Source: a virus
DNA length: 25,561 bases
Strand: one strand, 5' to 3'
IMG/VR virus record: IMGVR_UViG_3300008259_000927
Coordinates: 1-25,561 of that record
Shown here: in pieces, positions 8,640 through 16,292 of the stretch
How the letters are laid out: the number at the start of each line of letters is the position of its first letter
Numbering within the stretch: the first letter of the stretch is position 1
Translations under genes and position numbers: made by a program
The notes under the pieces: model-generated
The model's input: only the letters and a program-made list of their open reading frames with translations
What the model was told of the DNA's origin: nothing
Database searches by the model: none

Positions 8640-9764
8640 ATGCCTCAGCCAGAAGAGTTCTACGAAGAAGAAGAGATCCTTGAAGACATTGACAACGATG
8701 TTGATGAGGACGATACCATCGATGATGAAGAGCCAACCGACGATGAACTCGTTGAAGATGGCGAAGAAGAATTTGATGAAGACGACTTCATCGATGAAGA
8801 CGAAGAAGACGAGGACGAGGAAGATGTCTCTGAGGAGTACGAGGTGGTTGCAACAAGCGACACCAATACTGACTTCGGCGGTGGCAAGACCAAGAGGTTC
8901 CCCGAGCCAGAAGACAAGTCTGCTCAGAACAAGGCAACCATTGCCTCCAAGGTTCCATTCAAGGGCAAGGCAAAGATTCCAGATCGTTCGGACTTCACCA
9001 TGCAGGAGCATATCGGTGCAATGTTCGAAGGCGAGGATCTCTCCGAAGACTTCAAGAACAAGGCGATTGCAGTATTTGAGGCAGCAATCAACGAGCGTTA
9101 CGACGCAATCGTTACTCGCCTTGAAGAGGCATATGAGCAGACTATCGCTGAGAACACCGAGAAGATTCTTGATGAACTCTCAAGCCGCGTCAATGACTAT
9201 ATCTCCTACATCGCTGAAGAATGGGTCGAAGAAAATCGTCTCGTTCTTGAAAGCGGTATCAAGGTAGAGATCGCAGAGAACTTCCTCAACGGCATGAAGG
9301 GTATCTTCGAAGAGAACTTCATTCAGGTTCCTGAAGAGAAGGTTGATCTCATGGATGAACTCTCCGATGAGAACGAAGAACTCCGCGACGAAGTAAACAA
9401 TCAAGTCAACGAGAACATGGAACTCCGTAAGGAAATCCTTGCTCTCCGCTGCGACGATATCTTTGAATCATATTGCGACGGTCTTGCAGACACCCAAGTT
9501 GAGAAACTCCGCACTCTCGCAGAGGGTATTGAGTTCGACTCAGAGGATATGTTTGAAGACAAGTTGGCAGTCCTCAAGGAATCATACTTCGGCAATGCTC
9601 GTCGCGTAAAGGCACCAGCACCTGTCACCGAGAATCTTATTGAGGAAGTAGTCCTCGACTCAGGCGACGAGGAGCAGGAACTCGCAGAAGAAACAGCACC
9701 AATCAATCCAATCATGCAGCACTACACATCTGCATTGTCACGCAAAGGTCTAAAGAACAGGTAA
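8640..9764 (+). CDS. 22: Prohead scaffold protein with very acidic N-terminus
   Basis: This is the major component of the prohead core, around which gp23 assembles and which gp21 digests. The family signature is in the second half: YISYIAEEWVEENRLVLESG, then ENFLNGMKGIFEENFI-VPEEKVDL, a coiled coil of heptad-like DELSDENEELRDEVNNQ, and DTQVEKLRTLAEGIEFDS. At 374 residues it is longer than T4 gp22 (269). The excess is largely an N-terminal arm in which 44 of the first 70 residues are Asp or Glu and none is Lys or Arg. In T4, acidic internal head peptides are derived from core proteins such as gp22, so this arm may serve that role; that is inference. AAAGGAG lies upstream. Confidence 0.92.
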   Translation: MPQPEEFYEEEEILEDIDNDVDEDDTIDDEEPTDDELVEDGEEEFDEDDFIDEDEEDEDEEDVSEEYEVVATSDTNTDFGGGKTKRFPEPEDKSAQNKATIASKVPFKGKAKIPDRSDFTMQEHIGAMFEGEDLSEDFKNKAIAVFEAAINERYDAIVTRLEEAYEQTIAENTEKILDELSSRVNDYISYIAEEWVEENRLVLESGIKVEIAENFLNGMKGIFEENFIQVPEEKVDLMDELSDENEELRDEVNNQVNENMELRKEILALRCDDIFESYCDGLADTQVEKLRTLAEGIEFDSEDMFEDKLAVLKESYFGNARRVKAPAPVTENLIEEVVLDSGDEEQELAEETAPINPIMQHYTSALSRKGLKNR

Positions 9765-9790
9765 TCCCTGTCAAATCAAGGAGAATAGAA

Positions 9791-10567
9791 ATGGGTACTT
9801 TCACACTAGTCGAACAACTTGAGCGCAAGTGGGAGCCAGTTATGGAACATAACAGCCTCTCGCCAATCAAGGACAACTACCGCCGTGCAGTCACGGCAAT
9901 CCTCTTGGAGAACCAAGAGCAAGCACTTCGCGAAGCAGCAGCACCAGCAAGTGCAATCGGAGCAGCGGGTCTTGATTATGCAACTGGATCTGGTCTTGCA
10001 GGATATGATCCAATCCTCATCTCGCTCGTTCGCCGCGCAATGCCAAACCTCATGGCATACGATGTTGCATCAGTTCAGCCAATGACCTCGCCAACTGGAC
10101 TCATCTTCGCAATGAAGTCCACTTATGTCAACCGCAGTGGATCAGAAGCCCTCTTCAATGAAGCATTCACTAAGTTCTCGGGTGTTTCGGGATCTGCTTC
10201 GTCTGCTGGTGGCGGCACTGCCGAATCAACATTTGTTGGTGATCCACTTTATGGTATTCTCGGAACCACTGGTTCTGCCATTTCGGGTGCCTCTGGTTGG
10301 GAACCATCTAGCGGAATGTCCCGCGAACTCGGTGAAGGTCTTGGTGAAGGTGGAGCAAATGGCGACTTCAACACCATGGCATTCACGATTGATCGTGCAT
10401 CATCAACCGCGAAGTCGTTCGTTCGATCTACACCACAGCCAAACTCGGCGCACAGCACAGCGATCTTTTCTACAAGACCTCTGGAAGCACTTACTCGTTC
10501 GTTCCAGGCGCATCAAATCCATCTCAAAGCACTGGTCTTGCTGCTCCAGGTGGTGTCTATGACCTAA
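9791..10567 (+). CDS. 23: Major capsid protein, 5' fragment (frame broken)
   Basis: This is the N-terminal half of the T4-type HK97-fold capsid subunit: LVEQLERKWEPVMEHNSLSPI, NYRRAVTAILLENQEQ, the TGSGLAGYDPILISLVRRAMPNL block and PMTSPTGLIFAMKS. Real homology stops at about base 10414 (MAFTIDRASSTAKS). From there to 10567 the protein is out of frame. In relatives, AKS is followed by about 43 residues of helical sequence (the ALKAEYT-ELAQDL-AIHGLDAE type), and none of it is found here, so about 130 bases are missing as well as the frame. AAGGAG precedes the ATG. The rest of the protein is in the next entry. Confidence 0.92.
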   Translation: MGTFTLVEQLERKWEPVMEHNSLSPIKDNYRRAVTAILLENQEQALREAAAPASAIGAAGLDYATGSGLAGYDPILISLVRRAMPNLMAYDVASVQPMTSPTGLIFAMKSTYVNRSGSEALFNEAFTKFSGVSGSASSAGGGTAESTFVGDPLYGILGTTGSAISGASGWEPSSGMSRELGEGLGEGGANGDFNTMAFTIDRASSTAKSFVRSTPQPNSAHSTAIFSTRPLEALTRSFQAHQIHLKALVLLLQVVSMT

Positions 10568-10614
10568 TCCGCGACTCAGACGGTCGTTGGTCTGCTGAGA
10601 AGTTCCGCGGCCTC

Positions 10615-11133
10615 ATGTTCCAAATTGAGCGCGAAGCCAATGTGATCGCTAAGGATACCCGCCGTGGTAAGGGCAACTTCATCATCTGCTCTGCGGATGT
10701 TGCATCAGCCCTCGCAATGGGTGGATTCCTTAACATCAGCCCAGCACTCAATGTTAACCTTGATGTTGATGACACGGGCAACACCTTCGTCGGTGTTCTC
10801 AATGGTAAGATCAAGGTCTATGTTGATCCTTACTCCTCAGTTGGTATCAGCGCAAACGCTCGCGACTTCGTCTGCGTCGGATACAAGGGAACCTCGCCAT
10901 ATGATGCAGGACTCTTCTACTGCCCATACATCCCACTACAGATGGTTCGTGCAATCAACGATGCGACCTTCCAGCCAAAGATTGGTTTCAAGACCCGTTA
11001 CGGCATGGCAGTCAATCCATTCGTCAACACAACCAATGTTGCAGTTTCTAGCAACTATCGCGCAAATCAGTACTACCGCATCTTCCGCGTGGACAACCTC
11101 CATGGCGTTCAGGGTGTAGTTTCACAGTCCTGA
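10615..11133 (+). CDS. 23: Major capsid protein, 3' fragment
   Basis: The C-terminal half of the capsid protein is readable in this frame from about 10417 (VRSIYTTAKLGAQHSDLFYK), well before the nominal ATG at 10615. Conserved blocks are GRWSAEKFRGLMFQIEREAN, TRRGKGNFIICSADVASAL, GTSPYDAGLFYCPYIPLQM and IGFKTRYGMAVNPF, ending at a tandem TGA-TAG stop. The sequence is highly conserved up to the break point, so this is not an old pseudogene. It is followed by a strong intrinsic terminator. A phage needs an intact gp23, so an assembly or consensus fault is likely. Confidence 0.92.
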   Translation: MFQIEREANVIAKDTRRGKGNFIICSADVASALAMGGFLNISPALNVNLDVDDTGNTFVGVLNGKIKVYVDPYSSVGISANARDFVCVGYKGTSPYDAGLFYCPYIPLQMVRAINDATFQPKIGFKTRYGMAVNPFVNTTNVAVSSNYRANQYYRIFRVDNLHGVQGVVSQS

Positions 11134-11160
11134 TAGTTGACTGAAAATAATCAGTAGAGG

Positions 11161-11192
11161 TCGGGGGGAGAAATCCCCCCGATTTCTTTTTT
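11161..11192 (+). terminator. Intrinsic terminator after the major capsid gene
   Basis: TCGGGGGGA pairs with TCCCCCCGA around a GAAA tetraloop (9 bp stem, 11161-11182), followed by TTTCTTTTTT. It lies 27 bases after the capsid stop codon and closes the head-gene transcription unit. This is a textbook Rho-independent terminator. Confidence 0.93.
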
Positions 11193-11208
11193 AAGGATAC
11201 ATATAGGC

Positions 11209-11775
11209 ATGAGCGACGAATACGATTCATCATTGATAAATGCCGCTGCCATAAACGAAGAAGGCACTAGTTACAATGCACTTCTTCGTCAGCCGACAAA
11301 TGTAAATGCATATCAGAATACAAACTTTAAGTTGTCTTTCACAAGACTCCCAAATGTCACCTTCTGGTGTACATCGGTAAATATACCATCAATTTCGGTT
11401 GGTGAGATAAGCATACCGAATAGACTGCTAACACATCATGTGCCTGGGTCATCTGTTCAGTTTGATCAGTTGCGAGTCACATTTGAAGTTGATGAAGATT
11501 TTGCGAACTGGTATGAGGTATATCGATGGATGAAAGGCATTGTCCCTTTCGAAGATTTTGAATCTATTCTTGCAAATGAGAACAACTATTATTCAGATGC
11601 CACAGTACACATGCTGAATAGTGCAAAGAATCCTAATAAGAGATTTGTTTTCAAGCAAGTATTTCCTGTCAGTATAGATGGATTTGATCTAAATGTTGCC
11701 CTAAACGAACCAGAGCCAGTACAAGTCAGCGCAACATTCACATTCCATTCATTTGAACTTGAAGATGTGACTTGA
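11209..11775 (+). CDS. 3: gp3-like tail completion and sheath stabiliser protein
   Basis: This 188-residue protein resembles T4 gp3 (176), which caps the tube and sheath at the neck-proximal end. Matching features are FKLSFTRLPNVTFWCTSVNI-PSISVGE, the PGSSVQFDQLRVTFEVDEDF-NWYEVYRWM block (a central signature of gp3 and of tube-like domains), and a C-terminal beta-strand ending SATFTFHSFELE. The position after gp23 and before uvsY is the usual place for gp3 in cyanophage-type T4 relatives. It has a weak AAGGA ribosome site and follows the terminator. A different tube-fold structural protein cannot be fully excluded. Confidence 0.72.
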   Translation: MSDEYDSSLINAAAINEEGTSYNALLRQPTNVNAYQNTNFKLSFTRLPNVTFWCTSVNIPSISVGEISIPNRLLTHHVPGSSVQFDQLRVTFEVDEDFANWYEVYRWMKGIVPFEDFESILANENNYYSDATVHMLNSAKNPNKRFVFKQVFPVSIDGFDLNVALNEPEPVQVSATFTFHSFELEDVT

Positions 11776-11799
11776 CTTGATTTGATTTTGTGATATTCT
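11772..11799 (+). promoter_or_regulatory. Sigma70-like promoter for uvsY, predicted start at the ATG
   Basis: TTGACT (11772-11777), a 16-base spacer and TATTCT (11794-11799) resemble a host sigma70 promoter. Counting seven bases from the end of the -10 box puts +1 at 11806, the A of the uvsY ATG. No Shine-Dalgarno lies before that ATG. The -10 box is only four of six to consensus, so this is tentative. Confidence 0.4.
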
Positions 11800-11805
11800 T
11801 TAACC

Positions 11806-12240
11806 ATGGATATAGAAACAATCAAGAAGATGGTCGCAGAGGACATGGAGATTGATGACCTCAATCTCGACCTTGAATCTCTCAAGACACCACAACTACA
11901 CAGCAAGTATCTGAACATACTGCACGATGAGTCTCTTGTTCTACACAAGGCCACGATTGAGCAGAAGGAACTTCGTAGACTCAAGTGGGAATATTACCTT
12001 GGCAAGTTGGATCAAGAGACGCTTGATGAAAAGGGATGGCAACCTTTTGGCCTGAAGATCCTCAGAACAGACATCGATGTTTACCTTGAATCTGACAAGG
12101 ATCTACTAAGGTTGGAAGCCCGTGTATACTACCTCAAGGAAAAGGTGAAGTACATCGAATCCGTATTACAATCCATTGGTCGCCGTGGTTGGGACATCAA
12201 GTCTGCAATAGAATGGAAGAAGTTCATGAGTGGATCATGA
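11806..12240 (+). CDS. uvsY: UvsY recombination mediator
   Basis: UvsY loads the UvsX recombinase onto gp32-coated single-stranded DNA in recombination-dependent replication and repair. The 144 residues are close to T4 UvsY (137). Family marks are the acidic N-terminus (DMEIDDLNLD), LRRLKWEYYLGKL, GWQPFGLKILRTDIDVYLESD and the C-terminal helix IGRRGWDIKSAIEWKKFMSG. No Shine-Dalgarno is visible, and a promoter-like element places the transcript start at the ATG. The stop codon overlaps the start of the deaminase gene as ATGA, implying translational coupling. Confidence 0.93.
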   Translation: MDIETIKKMVAEDMEIDDLNLDLESLKTPQLHSKYLNILHDESLVLHKATIEQKELRRLKWEYYLGKLDQETLDEKGWQPFGLKILRTDIDVYLESDKDLLRLEARVYYLKEKVKYIESVLQSIGRRGWDIKSAIEWKKFMSGS

Positions 12241-12737
12241 AGATAGTAACCGAAGGCATTCACAGAGTCTATCTCAGACAAGCCTACATTCATGCTCAGG
12301 CTCGTAGCGAAGACACAAACACACAGGTTGGTGCCTTGATTGTATTTCCTTCATCGGGAATCATAGCAGCAGATGTAAACCGCTACCCATCCATACGACA
12401 ACCAAACGAACAACCGAAATACGATTACATCGAACACGCTGAGAGATCTGTGATATACAGGTGTGTTTCCAAGGGTCTTACAACCCTCAATACGCACATG
12501 TATTGCCCATTCATCAGTTGTCCCGATTGTGCGAGGGCAATCGTTCTATCTGGCATAAAGAGGGTGGTTGGACACAAGACTCTATGGGACATCATCCCCG
12601 ACAGGTGGAAAACAAAGTGCGATATCGGAGTGTCAATCCTTGAGTCTGCGGGGGTAGAAGTCCTGCTCTATGAGGGAAAAGTCCTAAACGAAGGAGAGTT
12701 TAAGATTCATTTTGATGGGAGAGATATAGAACCATAA
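12237..12737 (+). CDS. dCMP deaminase-like nucleotide deaminase
   Basis: This is a zinc-dependent deaminase of the deoxycytidylate deaminase family, which makes dUMP from dCMP for phage dTTP synthesis. The 166 residues start at the ATG overlapping the uvsY stop; an earlier in-frame ATG at 12189 lies inside uvsY and is unlikely. The zinc and catalytic motif is HAE (67-69), with a CPDC pair (Cys95, Cys98) as further ligands, preceded by NTQVGALIV, typical of the family. It is shorter than T4 Cd (193), and I do not see the full allosteric insert. A related cytidine deaminase-fold specificity is possible. Confidence 0.87.
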   Translation: MKIVTEGIHRVYLRQAYIHAQARSEDTNTQVGALIVFPSSGIIAADVNRYPSIRQPNEQPKYDYIEHAERSVIYRCVSKGLTTLNTHMYCPFISCPDCARAIVLSGIKRVVGHKTLWDIIPDRWKTKCDIGVSILESAGVEVLLYEGKVLNEGEFKIHFDGRDIEP

Positions 12738-12740
12738 ATA
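12733..12740 (+). promoter_or_regulatory. Late-promoter-like CATAAATA before uvsW
   Basis: CATAAATA matches seven of eight bases of the T4 late motif and contains the TAA stop of the deaminase gene. The expected start, about six bases downstream, coincides with or lies within a base or two of the uvsW ATG at 12746, which has no Shine-Dalgarno. Confidence 0.4.
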
Positions 12741-12745
12741 TCTGC

Positions 12746-13984
12746 ATGGATACATTGGTTCTGGAAGATGTTGATTCAGTATTCATCCGTGTGCGTTGTG
12801 AACGCGGCACCGCAAAGGAGTTGAGCGATTGCTTCTCCTTCAAGGTTCCAAACCACAAGTACATGTCGCGTTTCCGCAAGTCGCGGTGGAGTGGCGACAT
12901 CAAACTCTACAACATAGGCAAGGCAACGATCTACAGAGGTCTGAAGAACTATGTCACAAAGTTCGCCTGTGATCGTGGTTATCATGTGGAGAGCAGTCTT
13001 TCACAGAATCAATCCATTCCTCTAGACAACGAGGGCTTGGATGATCTCTTCAACAGATGCGTAGGCAAGGCATCTGGAATACCTTCATTACACGACCATC
13101 AGCGGGAAGCCATCATCAAGGCTACCGAGGCATCAAGGCTTCTGCTCGTCTCTCCGACAGGCAGTGGCAAATCCATGATCATCTACCTTCTGCTCAGGCA
13201 TTTACTTGAAAATGTCGATGGCAAGATTCTCATAGTTGTTCCAACCATAGGTCTTGTTACACAGATGGCAAGTGATTTCGAAGCCTATGCCAAGGGAACG
13301 GATTGGAAAGTTTCAAAGAACTGCCACCCGATTTATGCGGGACAAGACAAAGAAACAAACAAACGAGTTGTCATCACCACATGGCAATCAGTGTTCAAGC
13401 AACCACGCGCTTACTTCGACCAGTTCAAGGTTGTTTTCGGTGATGAATGCCATATGTTCAAGGCAAAGTCTCTCACTGGCATCATGGAAAAATTGACTGA
13501 TTGCAACTATAGGATTGGCACCACGGGAACACTTGATGGAATGCAATGCCACAAGTTGATCATCGAAGGTCTGTTCGGACCTTCCTATCATGTCACAACC
13601 ACGAAGAAACTCATCGACAAGAACATACTTTCGCATCTGAAAATCGACACAATACTACTTCAATACGGAGAAGACGAAAGACGCGCTGTCAGCAAGTATA
13701 ACTATAGTGACGAGATGTTGTGGCTTATCCACAACGACAAGAGAAACAGATTCATAGTAGATCTTGCAGACAAACTAAAGGGAAATACTTTGATTCTGTT
13801 TCAGTTTGTTGAGAAGCATGGAAAGTATCTCAATCATCTTGCAGAAAAGACGGGAAGAAAGACCTTCTTCGTGCATGGCGGAACGGAAGCGGAGGACAGA
13901 GAGAAAGTATCTCAATCAAGAGGCTACACAACATCATATTTGCATCACCTAGCAAGTCAAGGATTCGGGTGCTGCAATCGATAG
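12746..13984 (+). CDS. uvsW: UvsW helicase, main part (frame broken near the end)
   Basis: UvsW is an SF2 DNA/RNA helicase that unwinds R-loops and branched DNA, shifting the phage from origin-dependent to recombination-dependent replication. Visible motifs are a Q-motif-like DHQREAI (117-123), Walker A SPTGSGKS (136-143), Walker B DECH (233-236) and GTTGTL (258-263). The N-terminal domain (SFKVPNHKYMSRFRKSRWSG) is typical. True sequence ends at about base 13908 (GTEAEDREKV); the last 25 residues are out of frame. The segment carrying helicase motif V (the SYG-STG-NIK type) is missing. The end of the gene is in the next entry. Confidence 0.92.
   Translation: MDTLVLEDVDSVFIRVRCERGTAKELSDCFSFKVPNHKYMSRFRKSRWSGDIKLYNIGKATIYRGLKNYVTKFACDRGYHVESSLSQNQSIPLDNEGLDDLFNRCVGKASGIPSLHDHQREAIIKATEASRLLLVSPTGSGKSMIIYLLLRHLLENVDGKILIVVPTIGLVTQMASDFEAYAKGTDWKVSKNCHPIYAGQDKETNKRVVITTWQSVFKQPRAYFDQFKVVFGDECHMFKAKSLTGIMEKLTDCNYRIGTTGTLDGMQCHKLIIEGLFGPSYHVTTTKKLIDKNILSHLKIDTILLQYGEDERRAVSKYNYSDEMLWLIHNDKRNRFIVDLADKLKGNTLILFQFVEKHGKYLNHLAEKTGRKTFFVHGGTEAEDREKVSQSRGYTTSYLHHLASQGFGCCNR
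13821..13918 (+). repeat. 16-base direct repeat at the UvsW lesion
   Basis: GAAAGTATCTCAATCA occurs at 13821-13836 and again, identically, at 13903-13918. The first copy encodes part of a natural helicase segment (GKYLNHL). The second copy lies exactly at the point where frame and homology are lost. The repeat is visible directly; its cause is not. Confidence 0.9.
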
Positions 13985-14166
13985 GAAGACAACTGCGAGT
14001 ATCTGAACACAAGGAATACGCGAAACTATACGATATTGGGGATGATTTATCATGGAAGAGCAAAAAGAATCACACGCTTCGTCACTTTGCGGAACGAATA
14101 AAGATCTATCGATCAGAAAACTTCGACTTCAGACCAGTGTTACTAAAGATGGAGAATCTACCATGA
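13915..14166 (+). CDS. uvsW: UvsW helicase, C-terminal fragment
   Basis: The C-terminal end of UvsW reads in the -1/+2 frame from 13915: IKRLHNIIFASPSKSRIRVL, then motif VI QSIGRQLR, then the helical end KNHTLRHFAERIKIY. The nominal ATG in this frame at 13969 is internal. The two parts total about 473 codons against 503 in T4, consistent with 25 to 30 codons lost at the junction. The stop overlaps the start of the next gene as ATGA. Confidence 0.88.
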   Translation: MKRLHNIIFASPSKSRIRVLQSIGRQLRVSEHKEYAKLYDIGDDLSWKSKKNHTLRHFAERIKIYRSENFDFRPVLLKMENLP

Positions 14167-14909
14167 ATCAATACATCTTGATTAAGTTGAGATCGGGTGA
14201 GGAGATAGTAGCCAGCATCCTCTCCAAGAATCGAAATGGCATCAAGGTGTCTAGACCGATGCTTATTCGACAGGTTCCATTCATGGATCCATCAAGTGGT
14301 GCATTGAAGGCAGCGTCTGTCATGGAAAATTGGATTGGTAGGACAAATGAAAACGAAGTCACCATTCCTAATAGTTGGGTTGGAATAAAGATGACTCCTG
14401 CCCAAGAAATAGTAGATGCTTATGAAAAGTATAAAAACCGCGAGGACAATCCATCCCTACCTCCCATCAAGGAAGAAGCAAAGACCATCAGAGAAGAAGT
14501 CGATGAAGCAAAGAAGAAAGAACTAGCAGAAATGGAAGGAGAGATGAGTCGTTTGTTAAAGGAAATGGCCGCTGATGCTGGTATTTCTCCAATGATAAAC
14601 AGCATGGCCGATTTCGATTCAATGATGCAGTCAAAACTTGACCCAAAAGATCCAGAGAAGGAAATGGTTGTTGTGAACTTTATGATCCCTGCAAAGATCT
14701 TCAAGAACCTAATGGAAGAAGGTCTGATCGAAGATATGATGACTGCTGGTATGCATGACATCGATGATGACGATGATTTGGAAGATGATGTCGATCCGAG
14801 CCTACCCAAGAAGCCCAAGGATGACCATGAAACCATCAAGGATACTGGAGACGAGAAGTGGGGCAACAGTCTCAAGGACTGGAGTCCAGATCCCAATGAT
14901 TACCTGTAA
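14163..14909 (+). CDS. Conserved phage protein, possible Sm-like N-terminal domain
   Basis: This 248-residue protein starts at the ATG overlapping the uvsW stop; an earlier in-frame ATG at 14052 lies within uvsW. Residues 1-75 (YILIKLRSGEEIVASILSKN, then GIKVSRPMLI) have the beta-strand pattern of Sm/Hfq-like small barrels seen in hypothetical proteins next to uvsW in marine T4-like phages. Residues 95-125 are a Glu/Lys-rich helix. A conserved-looking block VVVNFMIPAKIFKNLMEEGL follows, and then a strongly acidic run (DDDDDLEDD). Function is unknown. An RNA- or nucleic-acid-binding role is only suggested by the possible barrel. Confidence 0.75.
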   Translation: MNQYILIKLRSGEEIVASILSKNRNGIKVSRPMLIRQVPFMDPSSGALKAASVMENWIGRTNENEVTIPNSWVGIKMTPAQEIVDAYEKYKNREDNPSLPPIKEEAKTIREEVDEAKKKELAEMEGEMSRLLKEMAADAGISPMINSMADFDSMMQSKLDPKDPEKEMVVVNFMIPAKIFKNLMEEGLIEDMMTAGMHDIDDDDDLEDDVDPSLPKKPKDDHETIKDTGDEKWGNSLKDWSPDPNDYL

Positions 14910-15010
14910 GTAATCTGTAAGTACATTTCTTGATTAAACACGACACAGTCAAGTTACCATTCTCGTTTTCATCTGTCAAGACCCTTTCAAATAAATCTAA
15001 ATCAAGGCAC

Positions 15011-15038
15011 TTGTCTTTGACGATAACTGGTGTATGAT
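15011..15038 (+). promoter_or_regulatory. Sigma70-like promoter before gp55
   Basis: The 154-base gap 14910-15063 holds no gene. It contains TTGTCT (15011-15016), a 16-base spacer and TATGAT (15033-15038), giving a start near 15045 and a 19-base leader with AAAGGGA before the gp55 ATG at 15064. An alternative -35, TTGACG, overlaps at 15017. Moderate match. Confidence 0.4.
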
Positions 15039-15063
15039 TACTACACTATGAAAGGGATACTAC

Positions 15064-15582
15064 ATGAACGAAGAAGGTCACTATGTTGATAATAAAGTTT
15101 TCTATCAAGAGATGATAAAGTGGAAGCGGGAGTGCAATAAGGCAAAGAGGAAGAAGGAACCTCAGCCTCCTGTGACTGACTATATCGGAAGATGCTTTCT
15201 GGCTATTGCTGAAAGACTCTCATATAGACCAAACTTCATCAACTATCCATATCGCGAGGAAATGGTCGGGGACGGCATTGAGAACTGCCTGATGTATGCT
15301 GCCAACTTCAATCCAAAGAAGTCAAAGAATCCATTCTCATATTTCACACAGATAATCTACTATGCCTTCGTTCGTAGGATACAGAAAGAAAAGAAGCAGA
15401 ACTATATCAAATATAAGAGTATAGAGATAGCACAAGTCAACGGGAAGATTCCGAACTGGCTGAAGAACATGTGCTATGACGAAAACAAGGTCGAAGAGTT
15501 CTTCAAGTCATTGGCATTGTCTGAGACTGATCTCAAGAACTTTGAGGTTACGAAGAAGGAACCCAAGAAGAGCAAGAAATGA
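15064..15582 (+). CDS. 55: Late sigma factor
   Basis: gp55 replaces host sigma factor on RNA polymerase to read the short late promoters (TATAAATA type). The 172 residues are close to T4 gp55 (185). Residues 65-112 (EEMVGDGIENCLMYAANFNP, then NPFSYFTQIIYYAFVRRIQK) match sigma region 2, which binds the polymerase clamp and the -10 element. The C-terminus is basic (KKEPKKSKK); a T4-style clamp-binding hydrophobic tail is not obvious. Its stop overlaps the start of gp47 as ATGA. The presence of gp55 supports the late-type motifs annotated elsewhere in this window. Confidence 0.92.
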   Translation: MNEEGHYVDNKVFYQEMIKWKRECNKAKRKKEPQPPVTDYIGRCFLAIAERLSYRPNFINYPYREEMVGDGIENCLMYAANFNPKKSKNPFSYFTQIIYYAFVRRIQKEKKQNYIKYKSIEIAQVNGKIPNWLKNMCYDENKVEEFFKSLALSETDLKNFEVTKKEPKKSKK

Positions 15583-16292
15583 AGATTGCAATAATCACCG
15601 ATACACATTTCGGGGTGAAAAACGACTCACCGATTTTCCTTGAGGCATATCTTTCATATTTCGAAGAACAGGTGTTTCCGTATCTACTGAAGCACAACAT
15701 CAAGACAGTCATCCATACGGGAGATGTCCTTGATCGCAGAAAGTACATAAACTTCAATACTCTTTACAATGTCCGCAGAAGATTCACGGAGTGGTTCAGA
15801 AAGAACGACATAGATGTTCATTGTGTCATCGGGAACCATGATTGCTATTGGAAAAACACCAATGAGGTCAACTCTGTTGTCGAGATATTCGGTGATGCCT
15901 TCCATGTCTATGAGAAGCCAAGCGATGTCATGATTGGCGGAATGATCTGTGGATTTGTTCCGTGGATATCCAAGGACAATGCACAGGTTGTTCAGGAATA
16001 TCTTGCAAAGAGCAATGCTGATGTCCTTTTTGGTCACTTTGAACTTACGGGATATGAGGTTGTTCGTGGAGTTAAGCACGAAGGTGGCTTGAATCCAATC
16101 GCCCTATCCCGCTTCAAACAGGTCTATTCGGGTCACTTCCATTGCAAGCAGCAGAATGGAAACATCCACTATCTCGGAACAGCCTATGAGATGTTCTATT
16201 CAGAGGCAACCGAGACAAAGGGATTTAAAGGTTGTAGTTACCTCCAAGAAGAACACTGCCAAGTTCGATATGTTCTGCGACAAGTTGTTTGA
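15579..16292 (+). CDS. 47: Recombination nuclease subunit gp47, 5' part (frame broken)
   Basis: gp47 is the SbcD/Mre11-like nuclease that works with the ATPase gp46 to resect DNA ends. Calcineurin-like metallophosphoesterase motifs are complete: DTHFG (Asp8, His10), GDVLDRR (Asp49), GNHD (Asn86, His87), GHFE (His153) and SGHFH (His186, His188). Homology in this frame ends at about base 16227 (ATETKGF); the following 22 residues are out of frame. About 40 to 50 residues expected between this point and the next recognisable block are missing. The gene starts inside the gp55 stop codon (ATGA). Confidence 0.93.
   Translation: MKIAIITDTHFGVKNDSPIFLEAYLSYFEEQVFPYLLKHNIKTVIHTGDVLDRRKYINFNTLYNVRRRFTEWFRKNDIDVHCVIGNHDCYWKNTNEVNSVVEIFGDAFHVYEKPSDVMIGGMICGFVPWISKDNAQVVQEYLAKSNADVLFGHFELTGYEVVRGVKHEGGLNPIALSRFKQVYSGHFHCKQQNGNIHYLGTAYEMFYSEATETKGFKGCSYLQEEHCQVRYVLRQVV

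Noticed and set aside
8660-8917. Minus-strand serine-rich ORF opposite the scaffold gene
   Set aside because: It is the mirror of the GAA/GAT-rich acidic arm of gp22, with no start signal; a shadow ORF.
10415-10567. Intron or homing-endonuclease insertion as the cause of the split capsid gene
   Set aside because: Sequence is missing rather than added, and no intron or endonuclease features are present.
14052-14162. Upstream in-frame ATG extending the Sm-like gene into uvsW
   Set aside because: The ATGA overlap at 14163 is the natural coupled start, and the extension is out-of-frame UvsW sequence.
14990-14997. AATAAATC in the gap before gp55 as a late promoter
   Set aside because: Matches only six of eight bases, and a better sigma70-like element lies closer to gp55.
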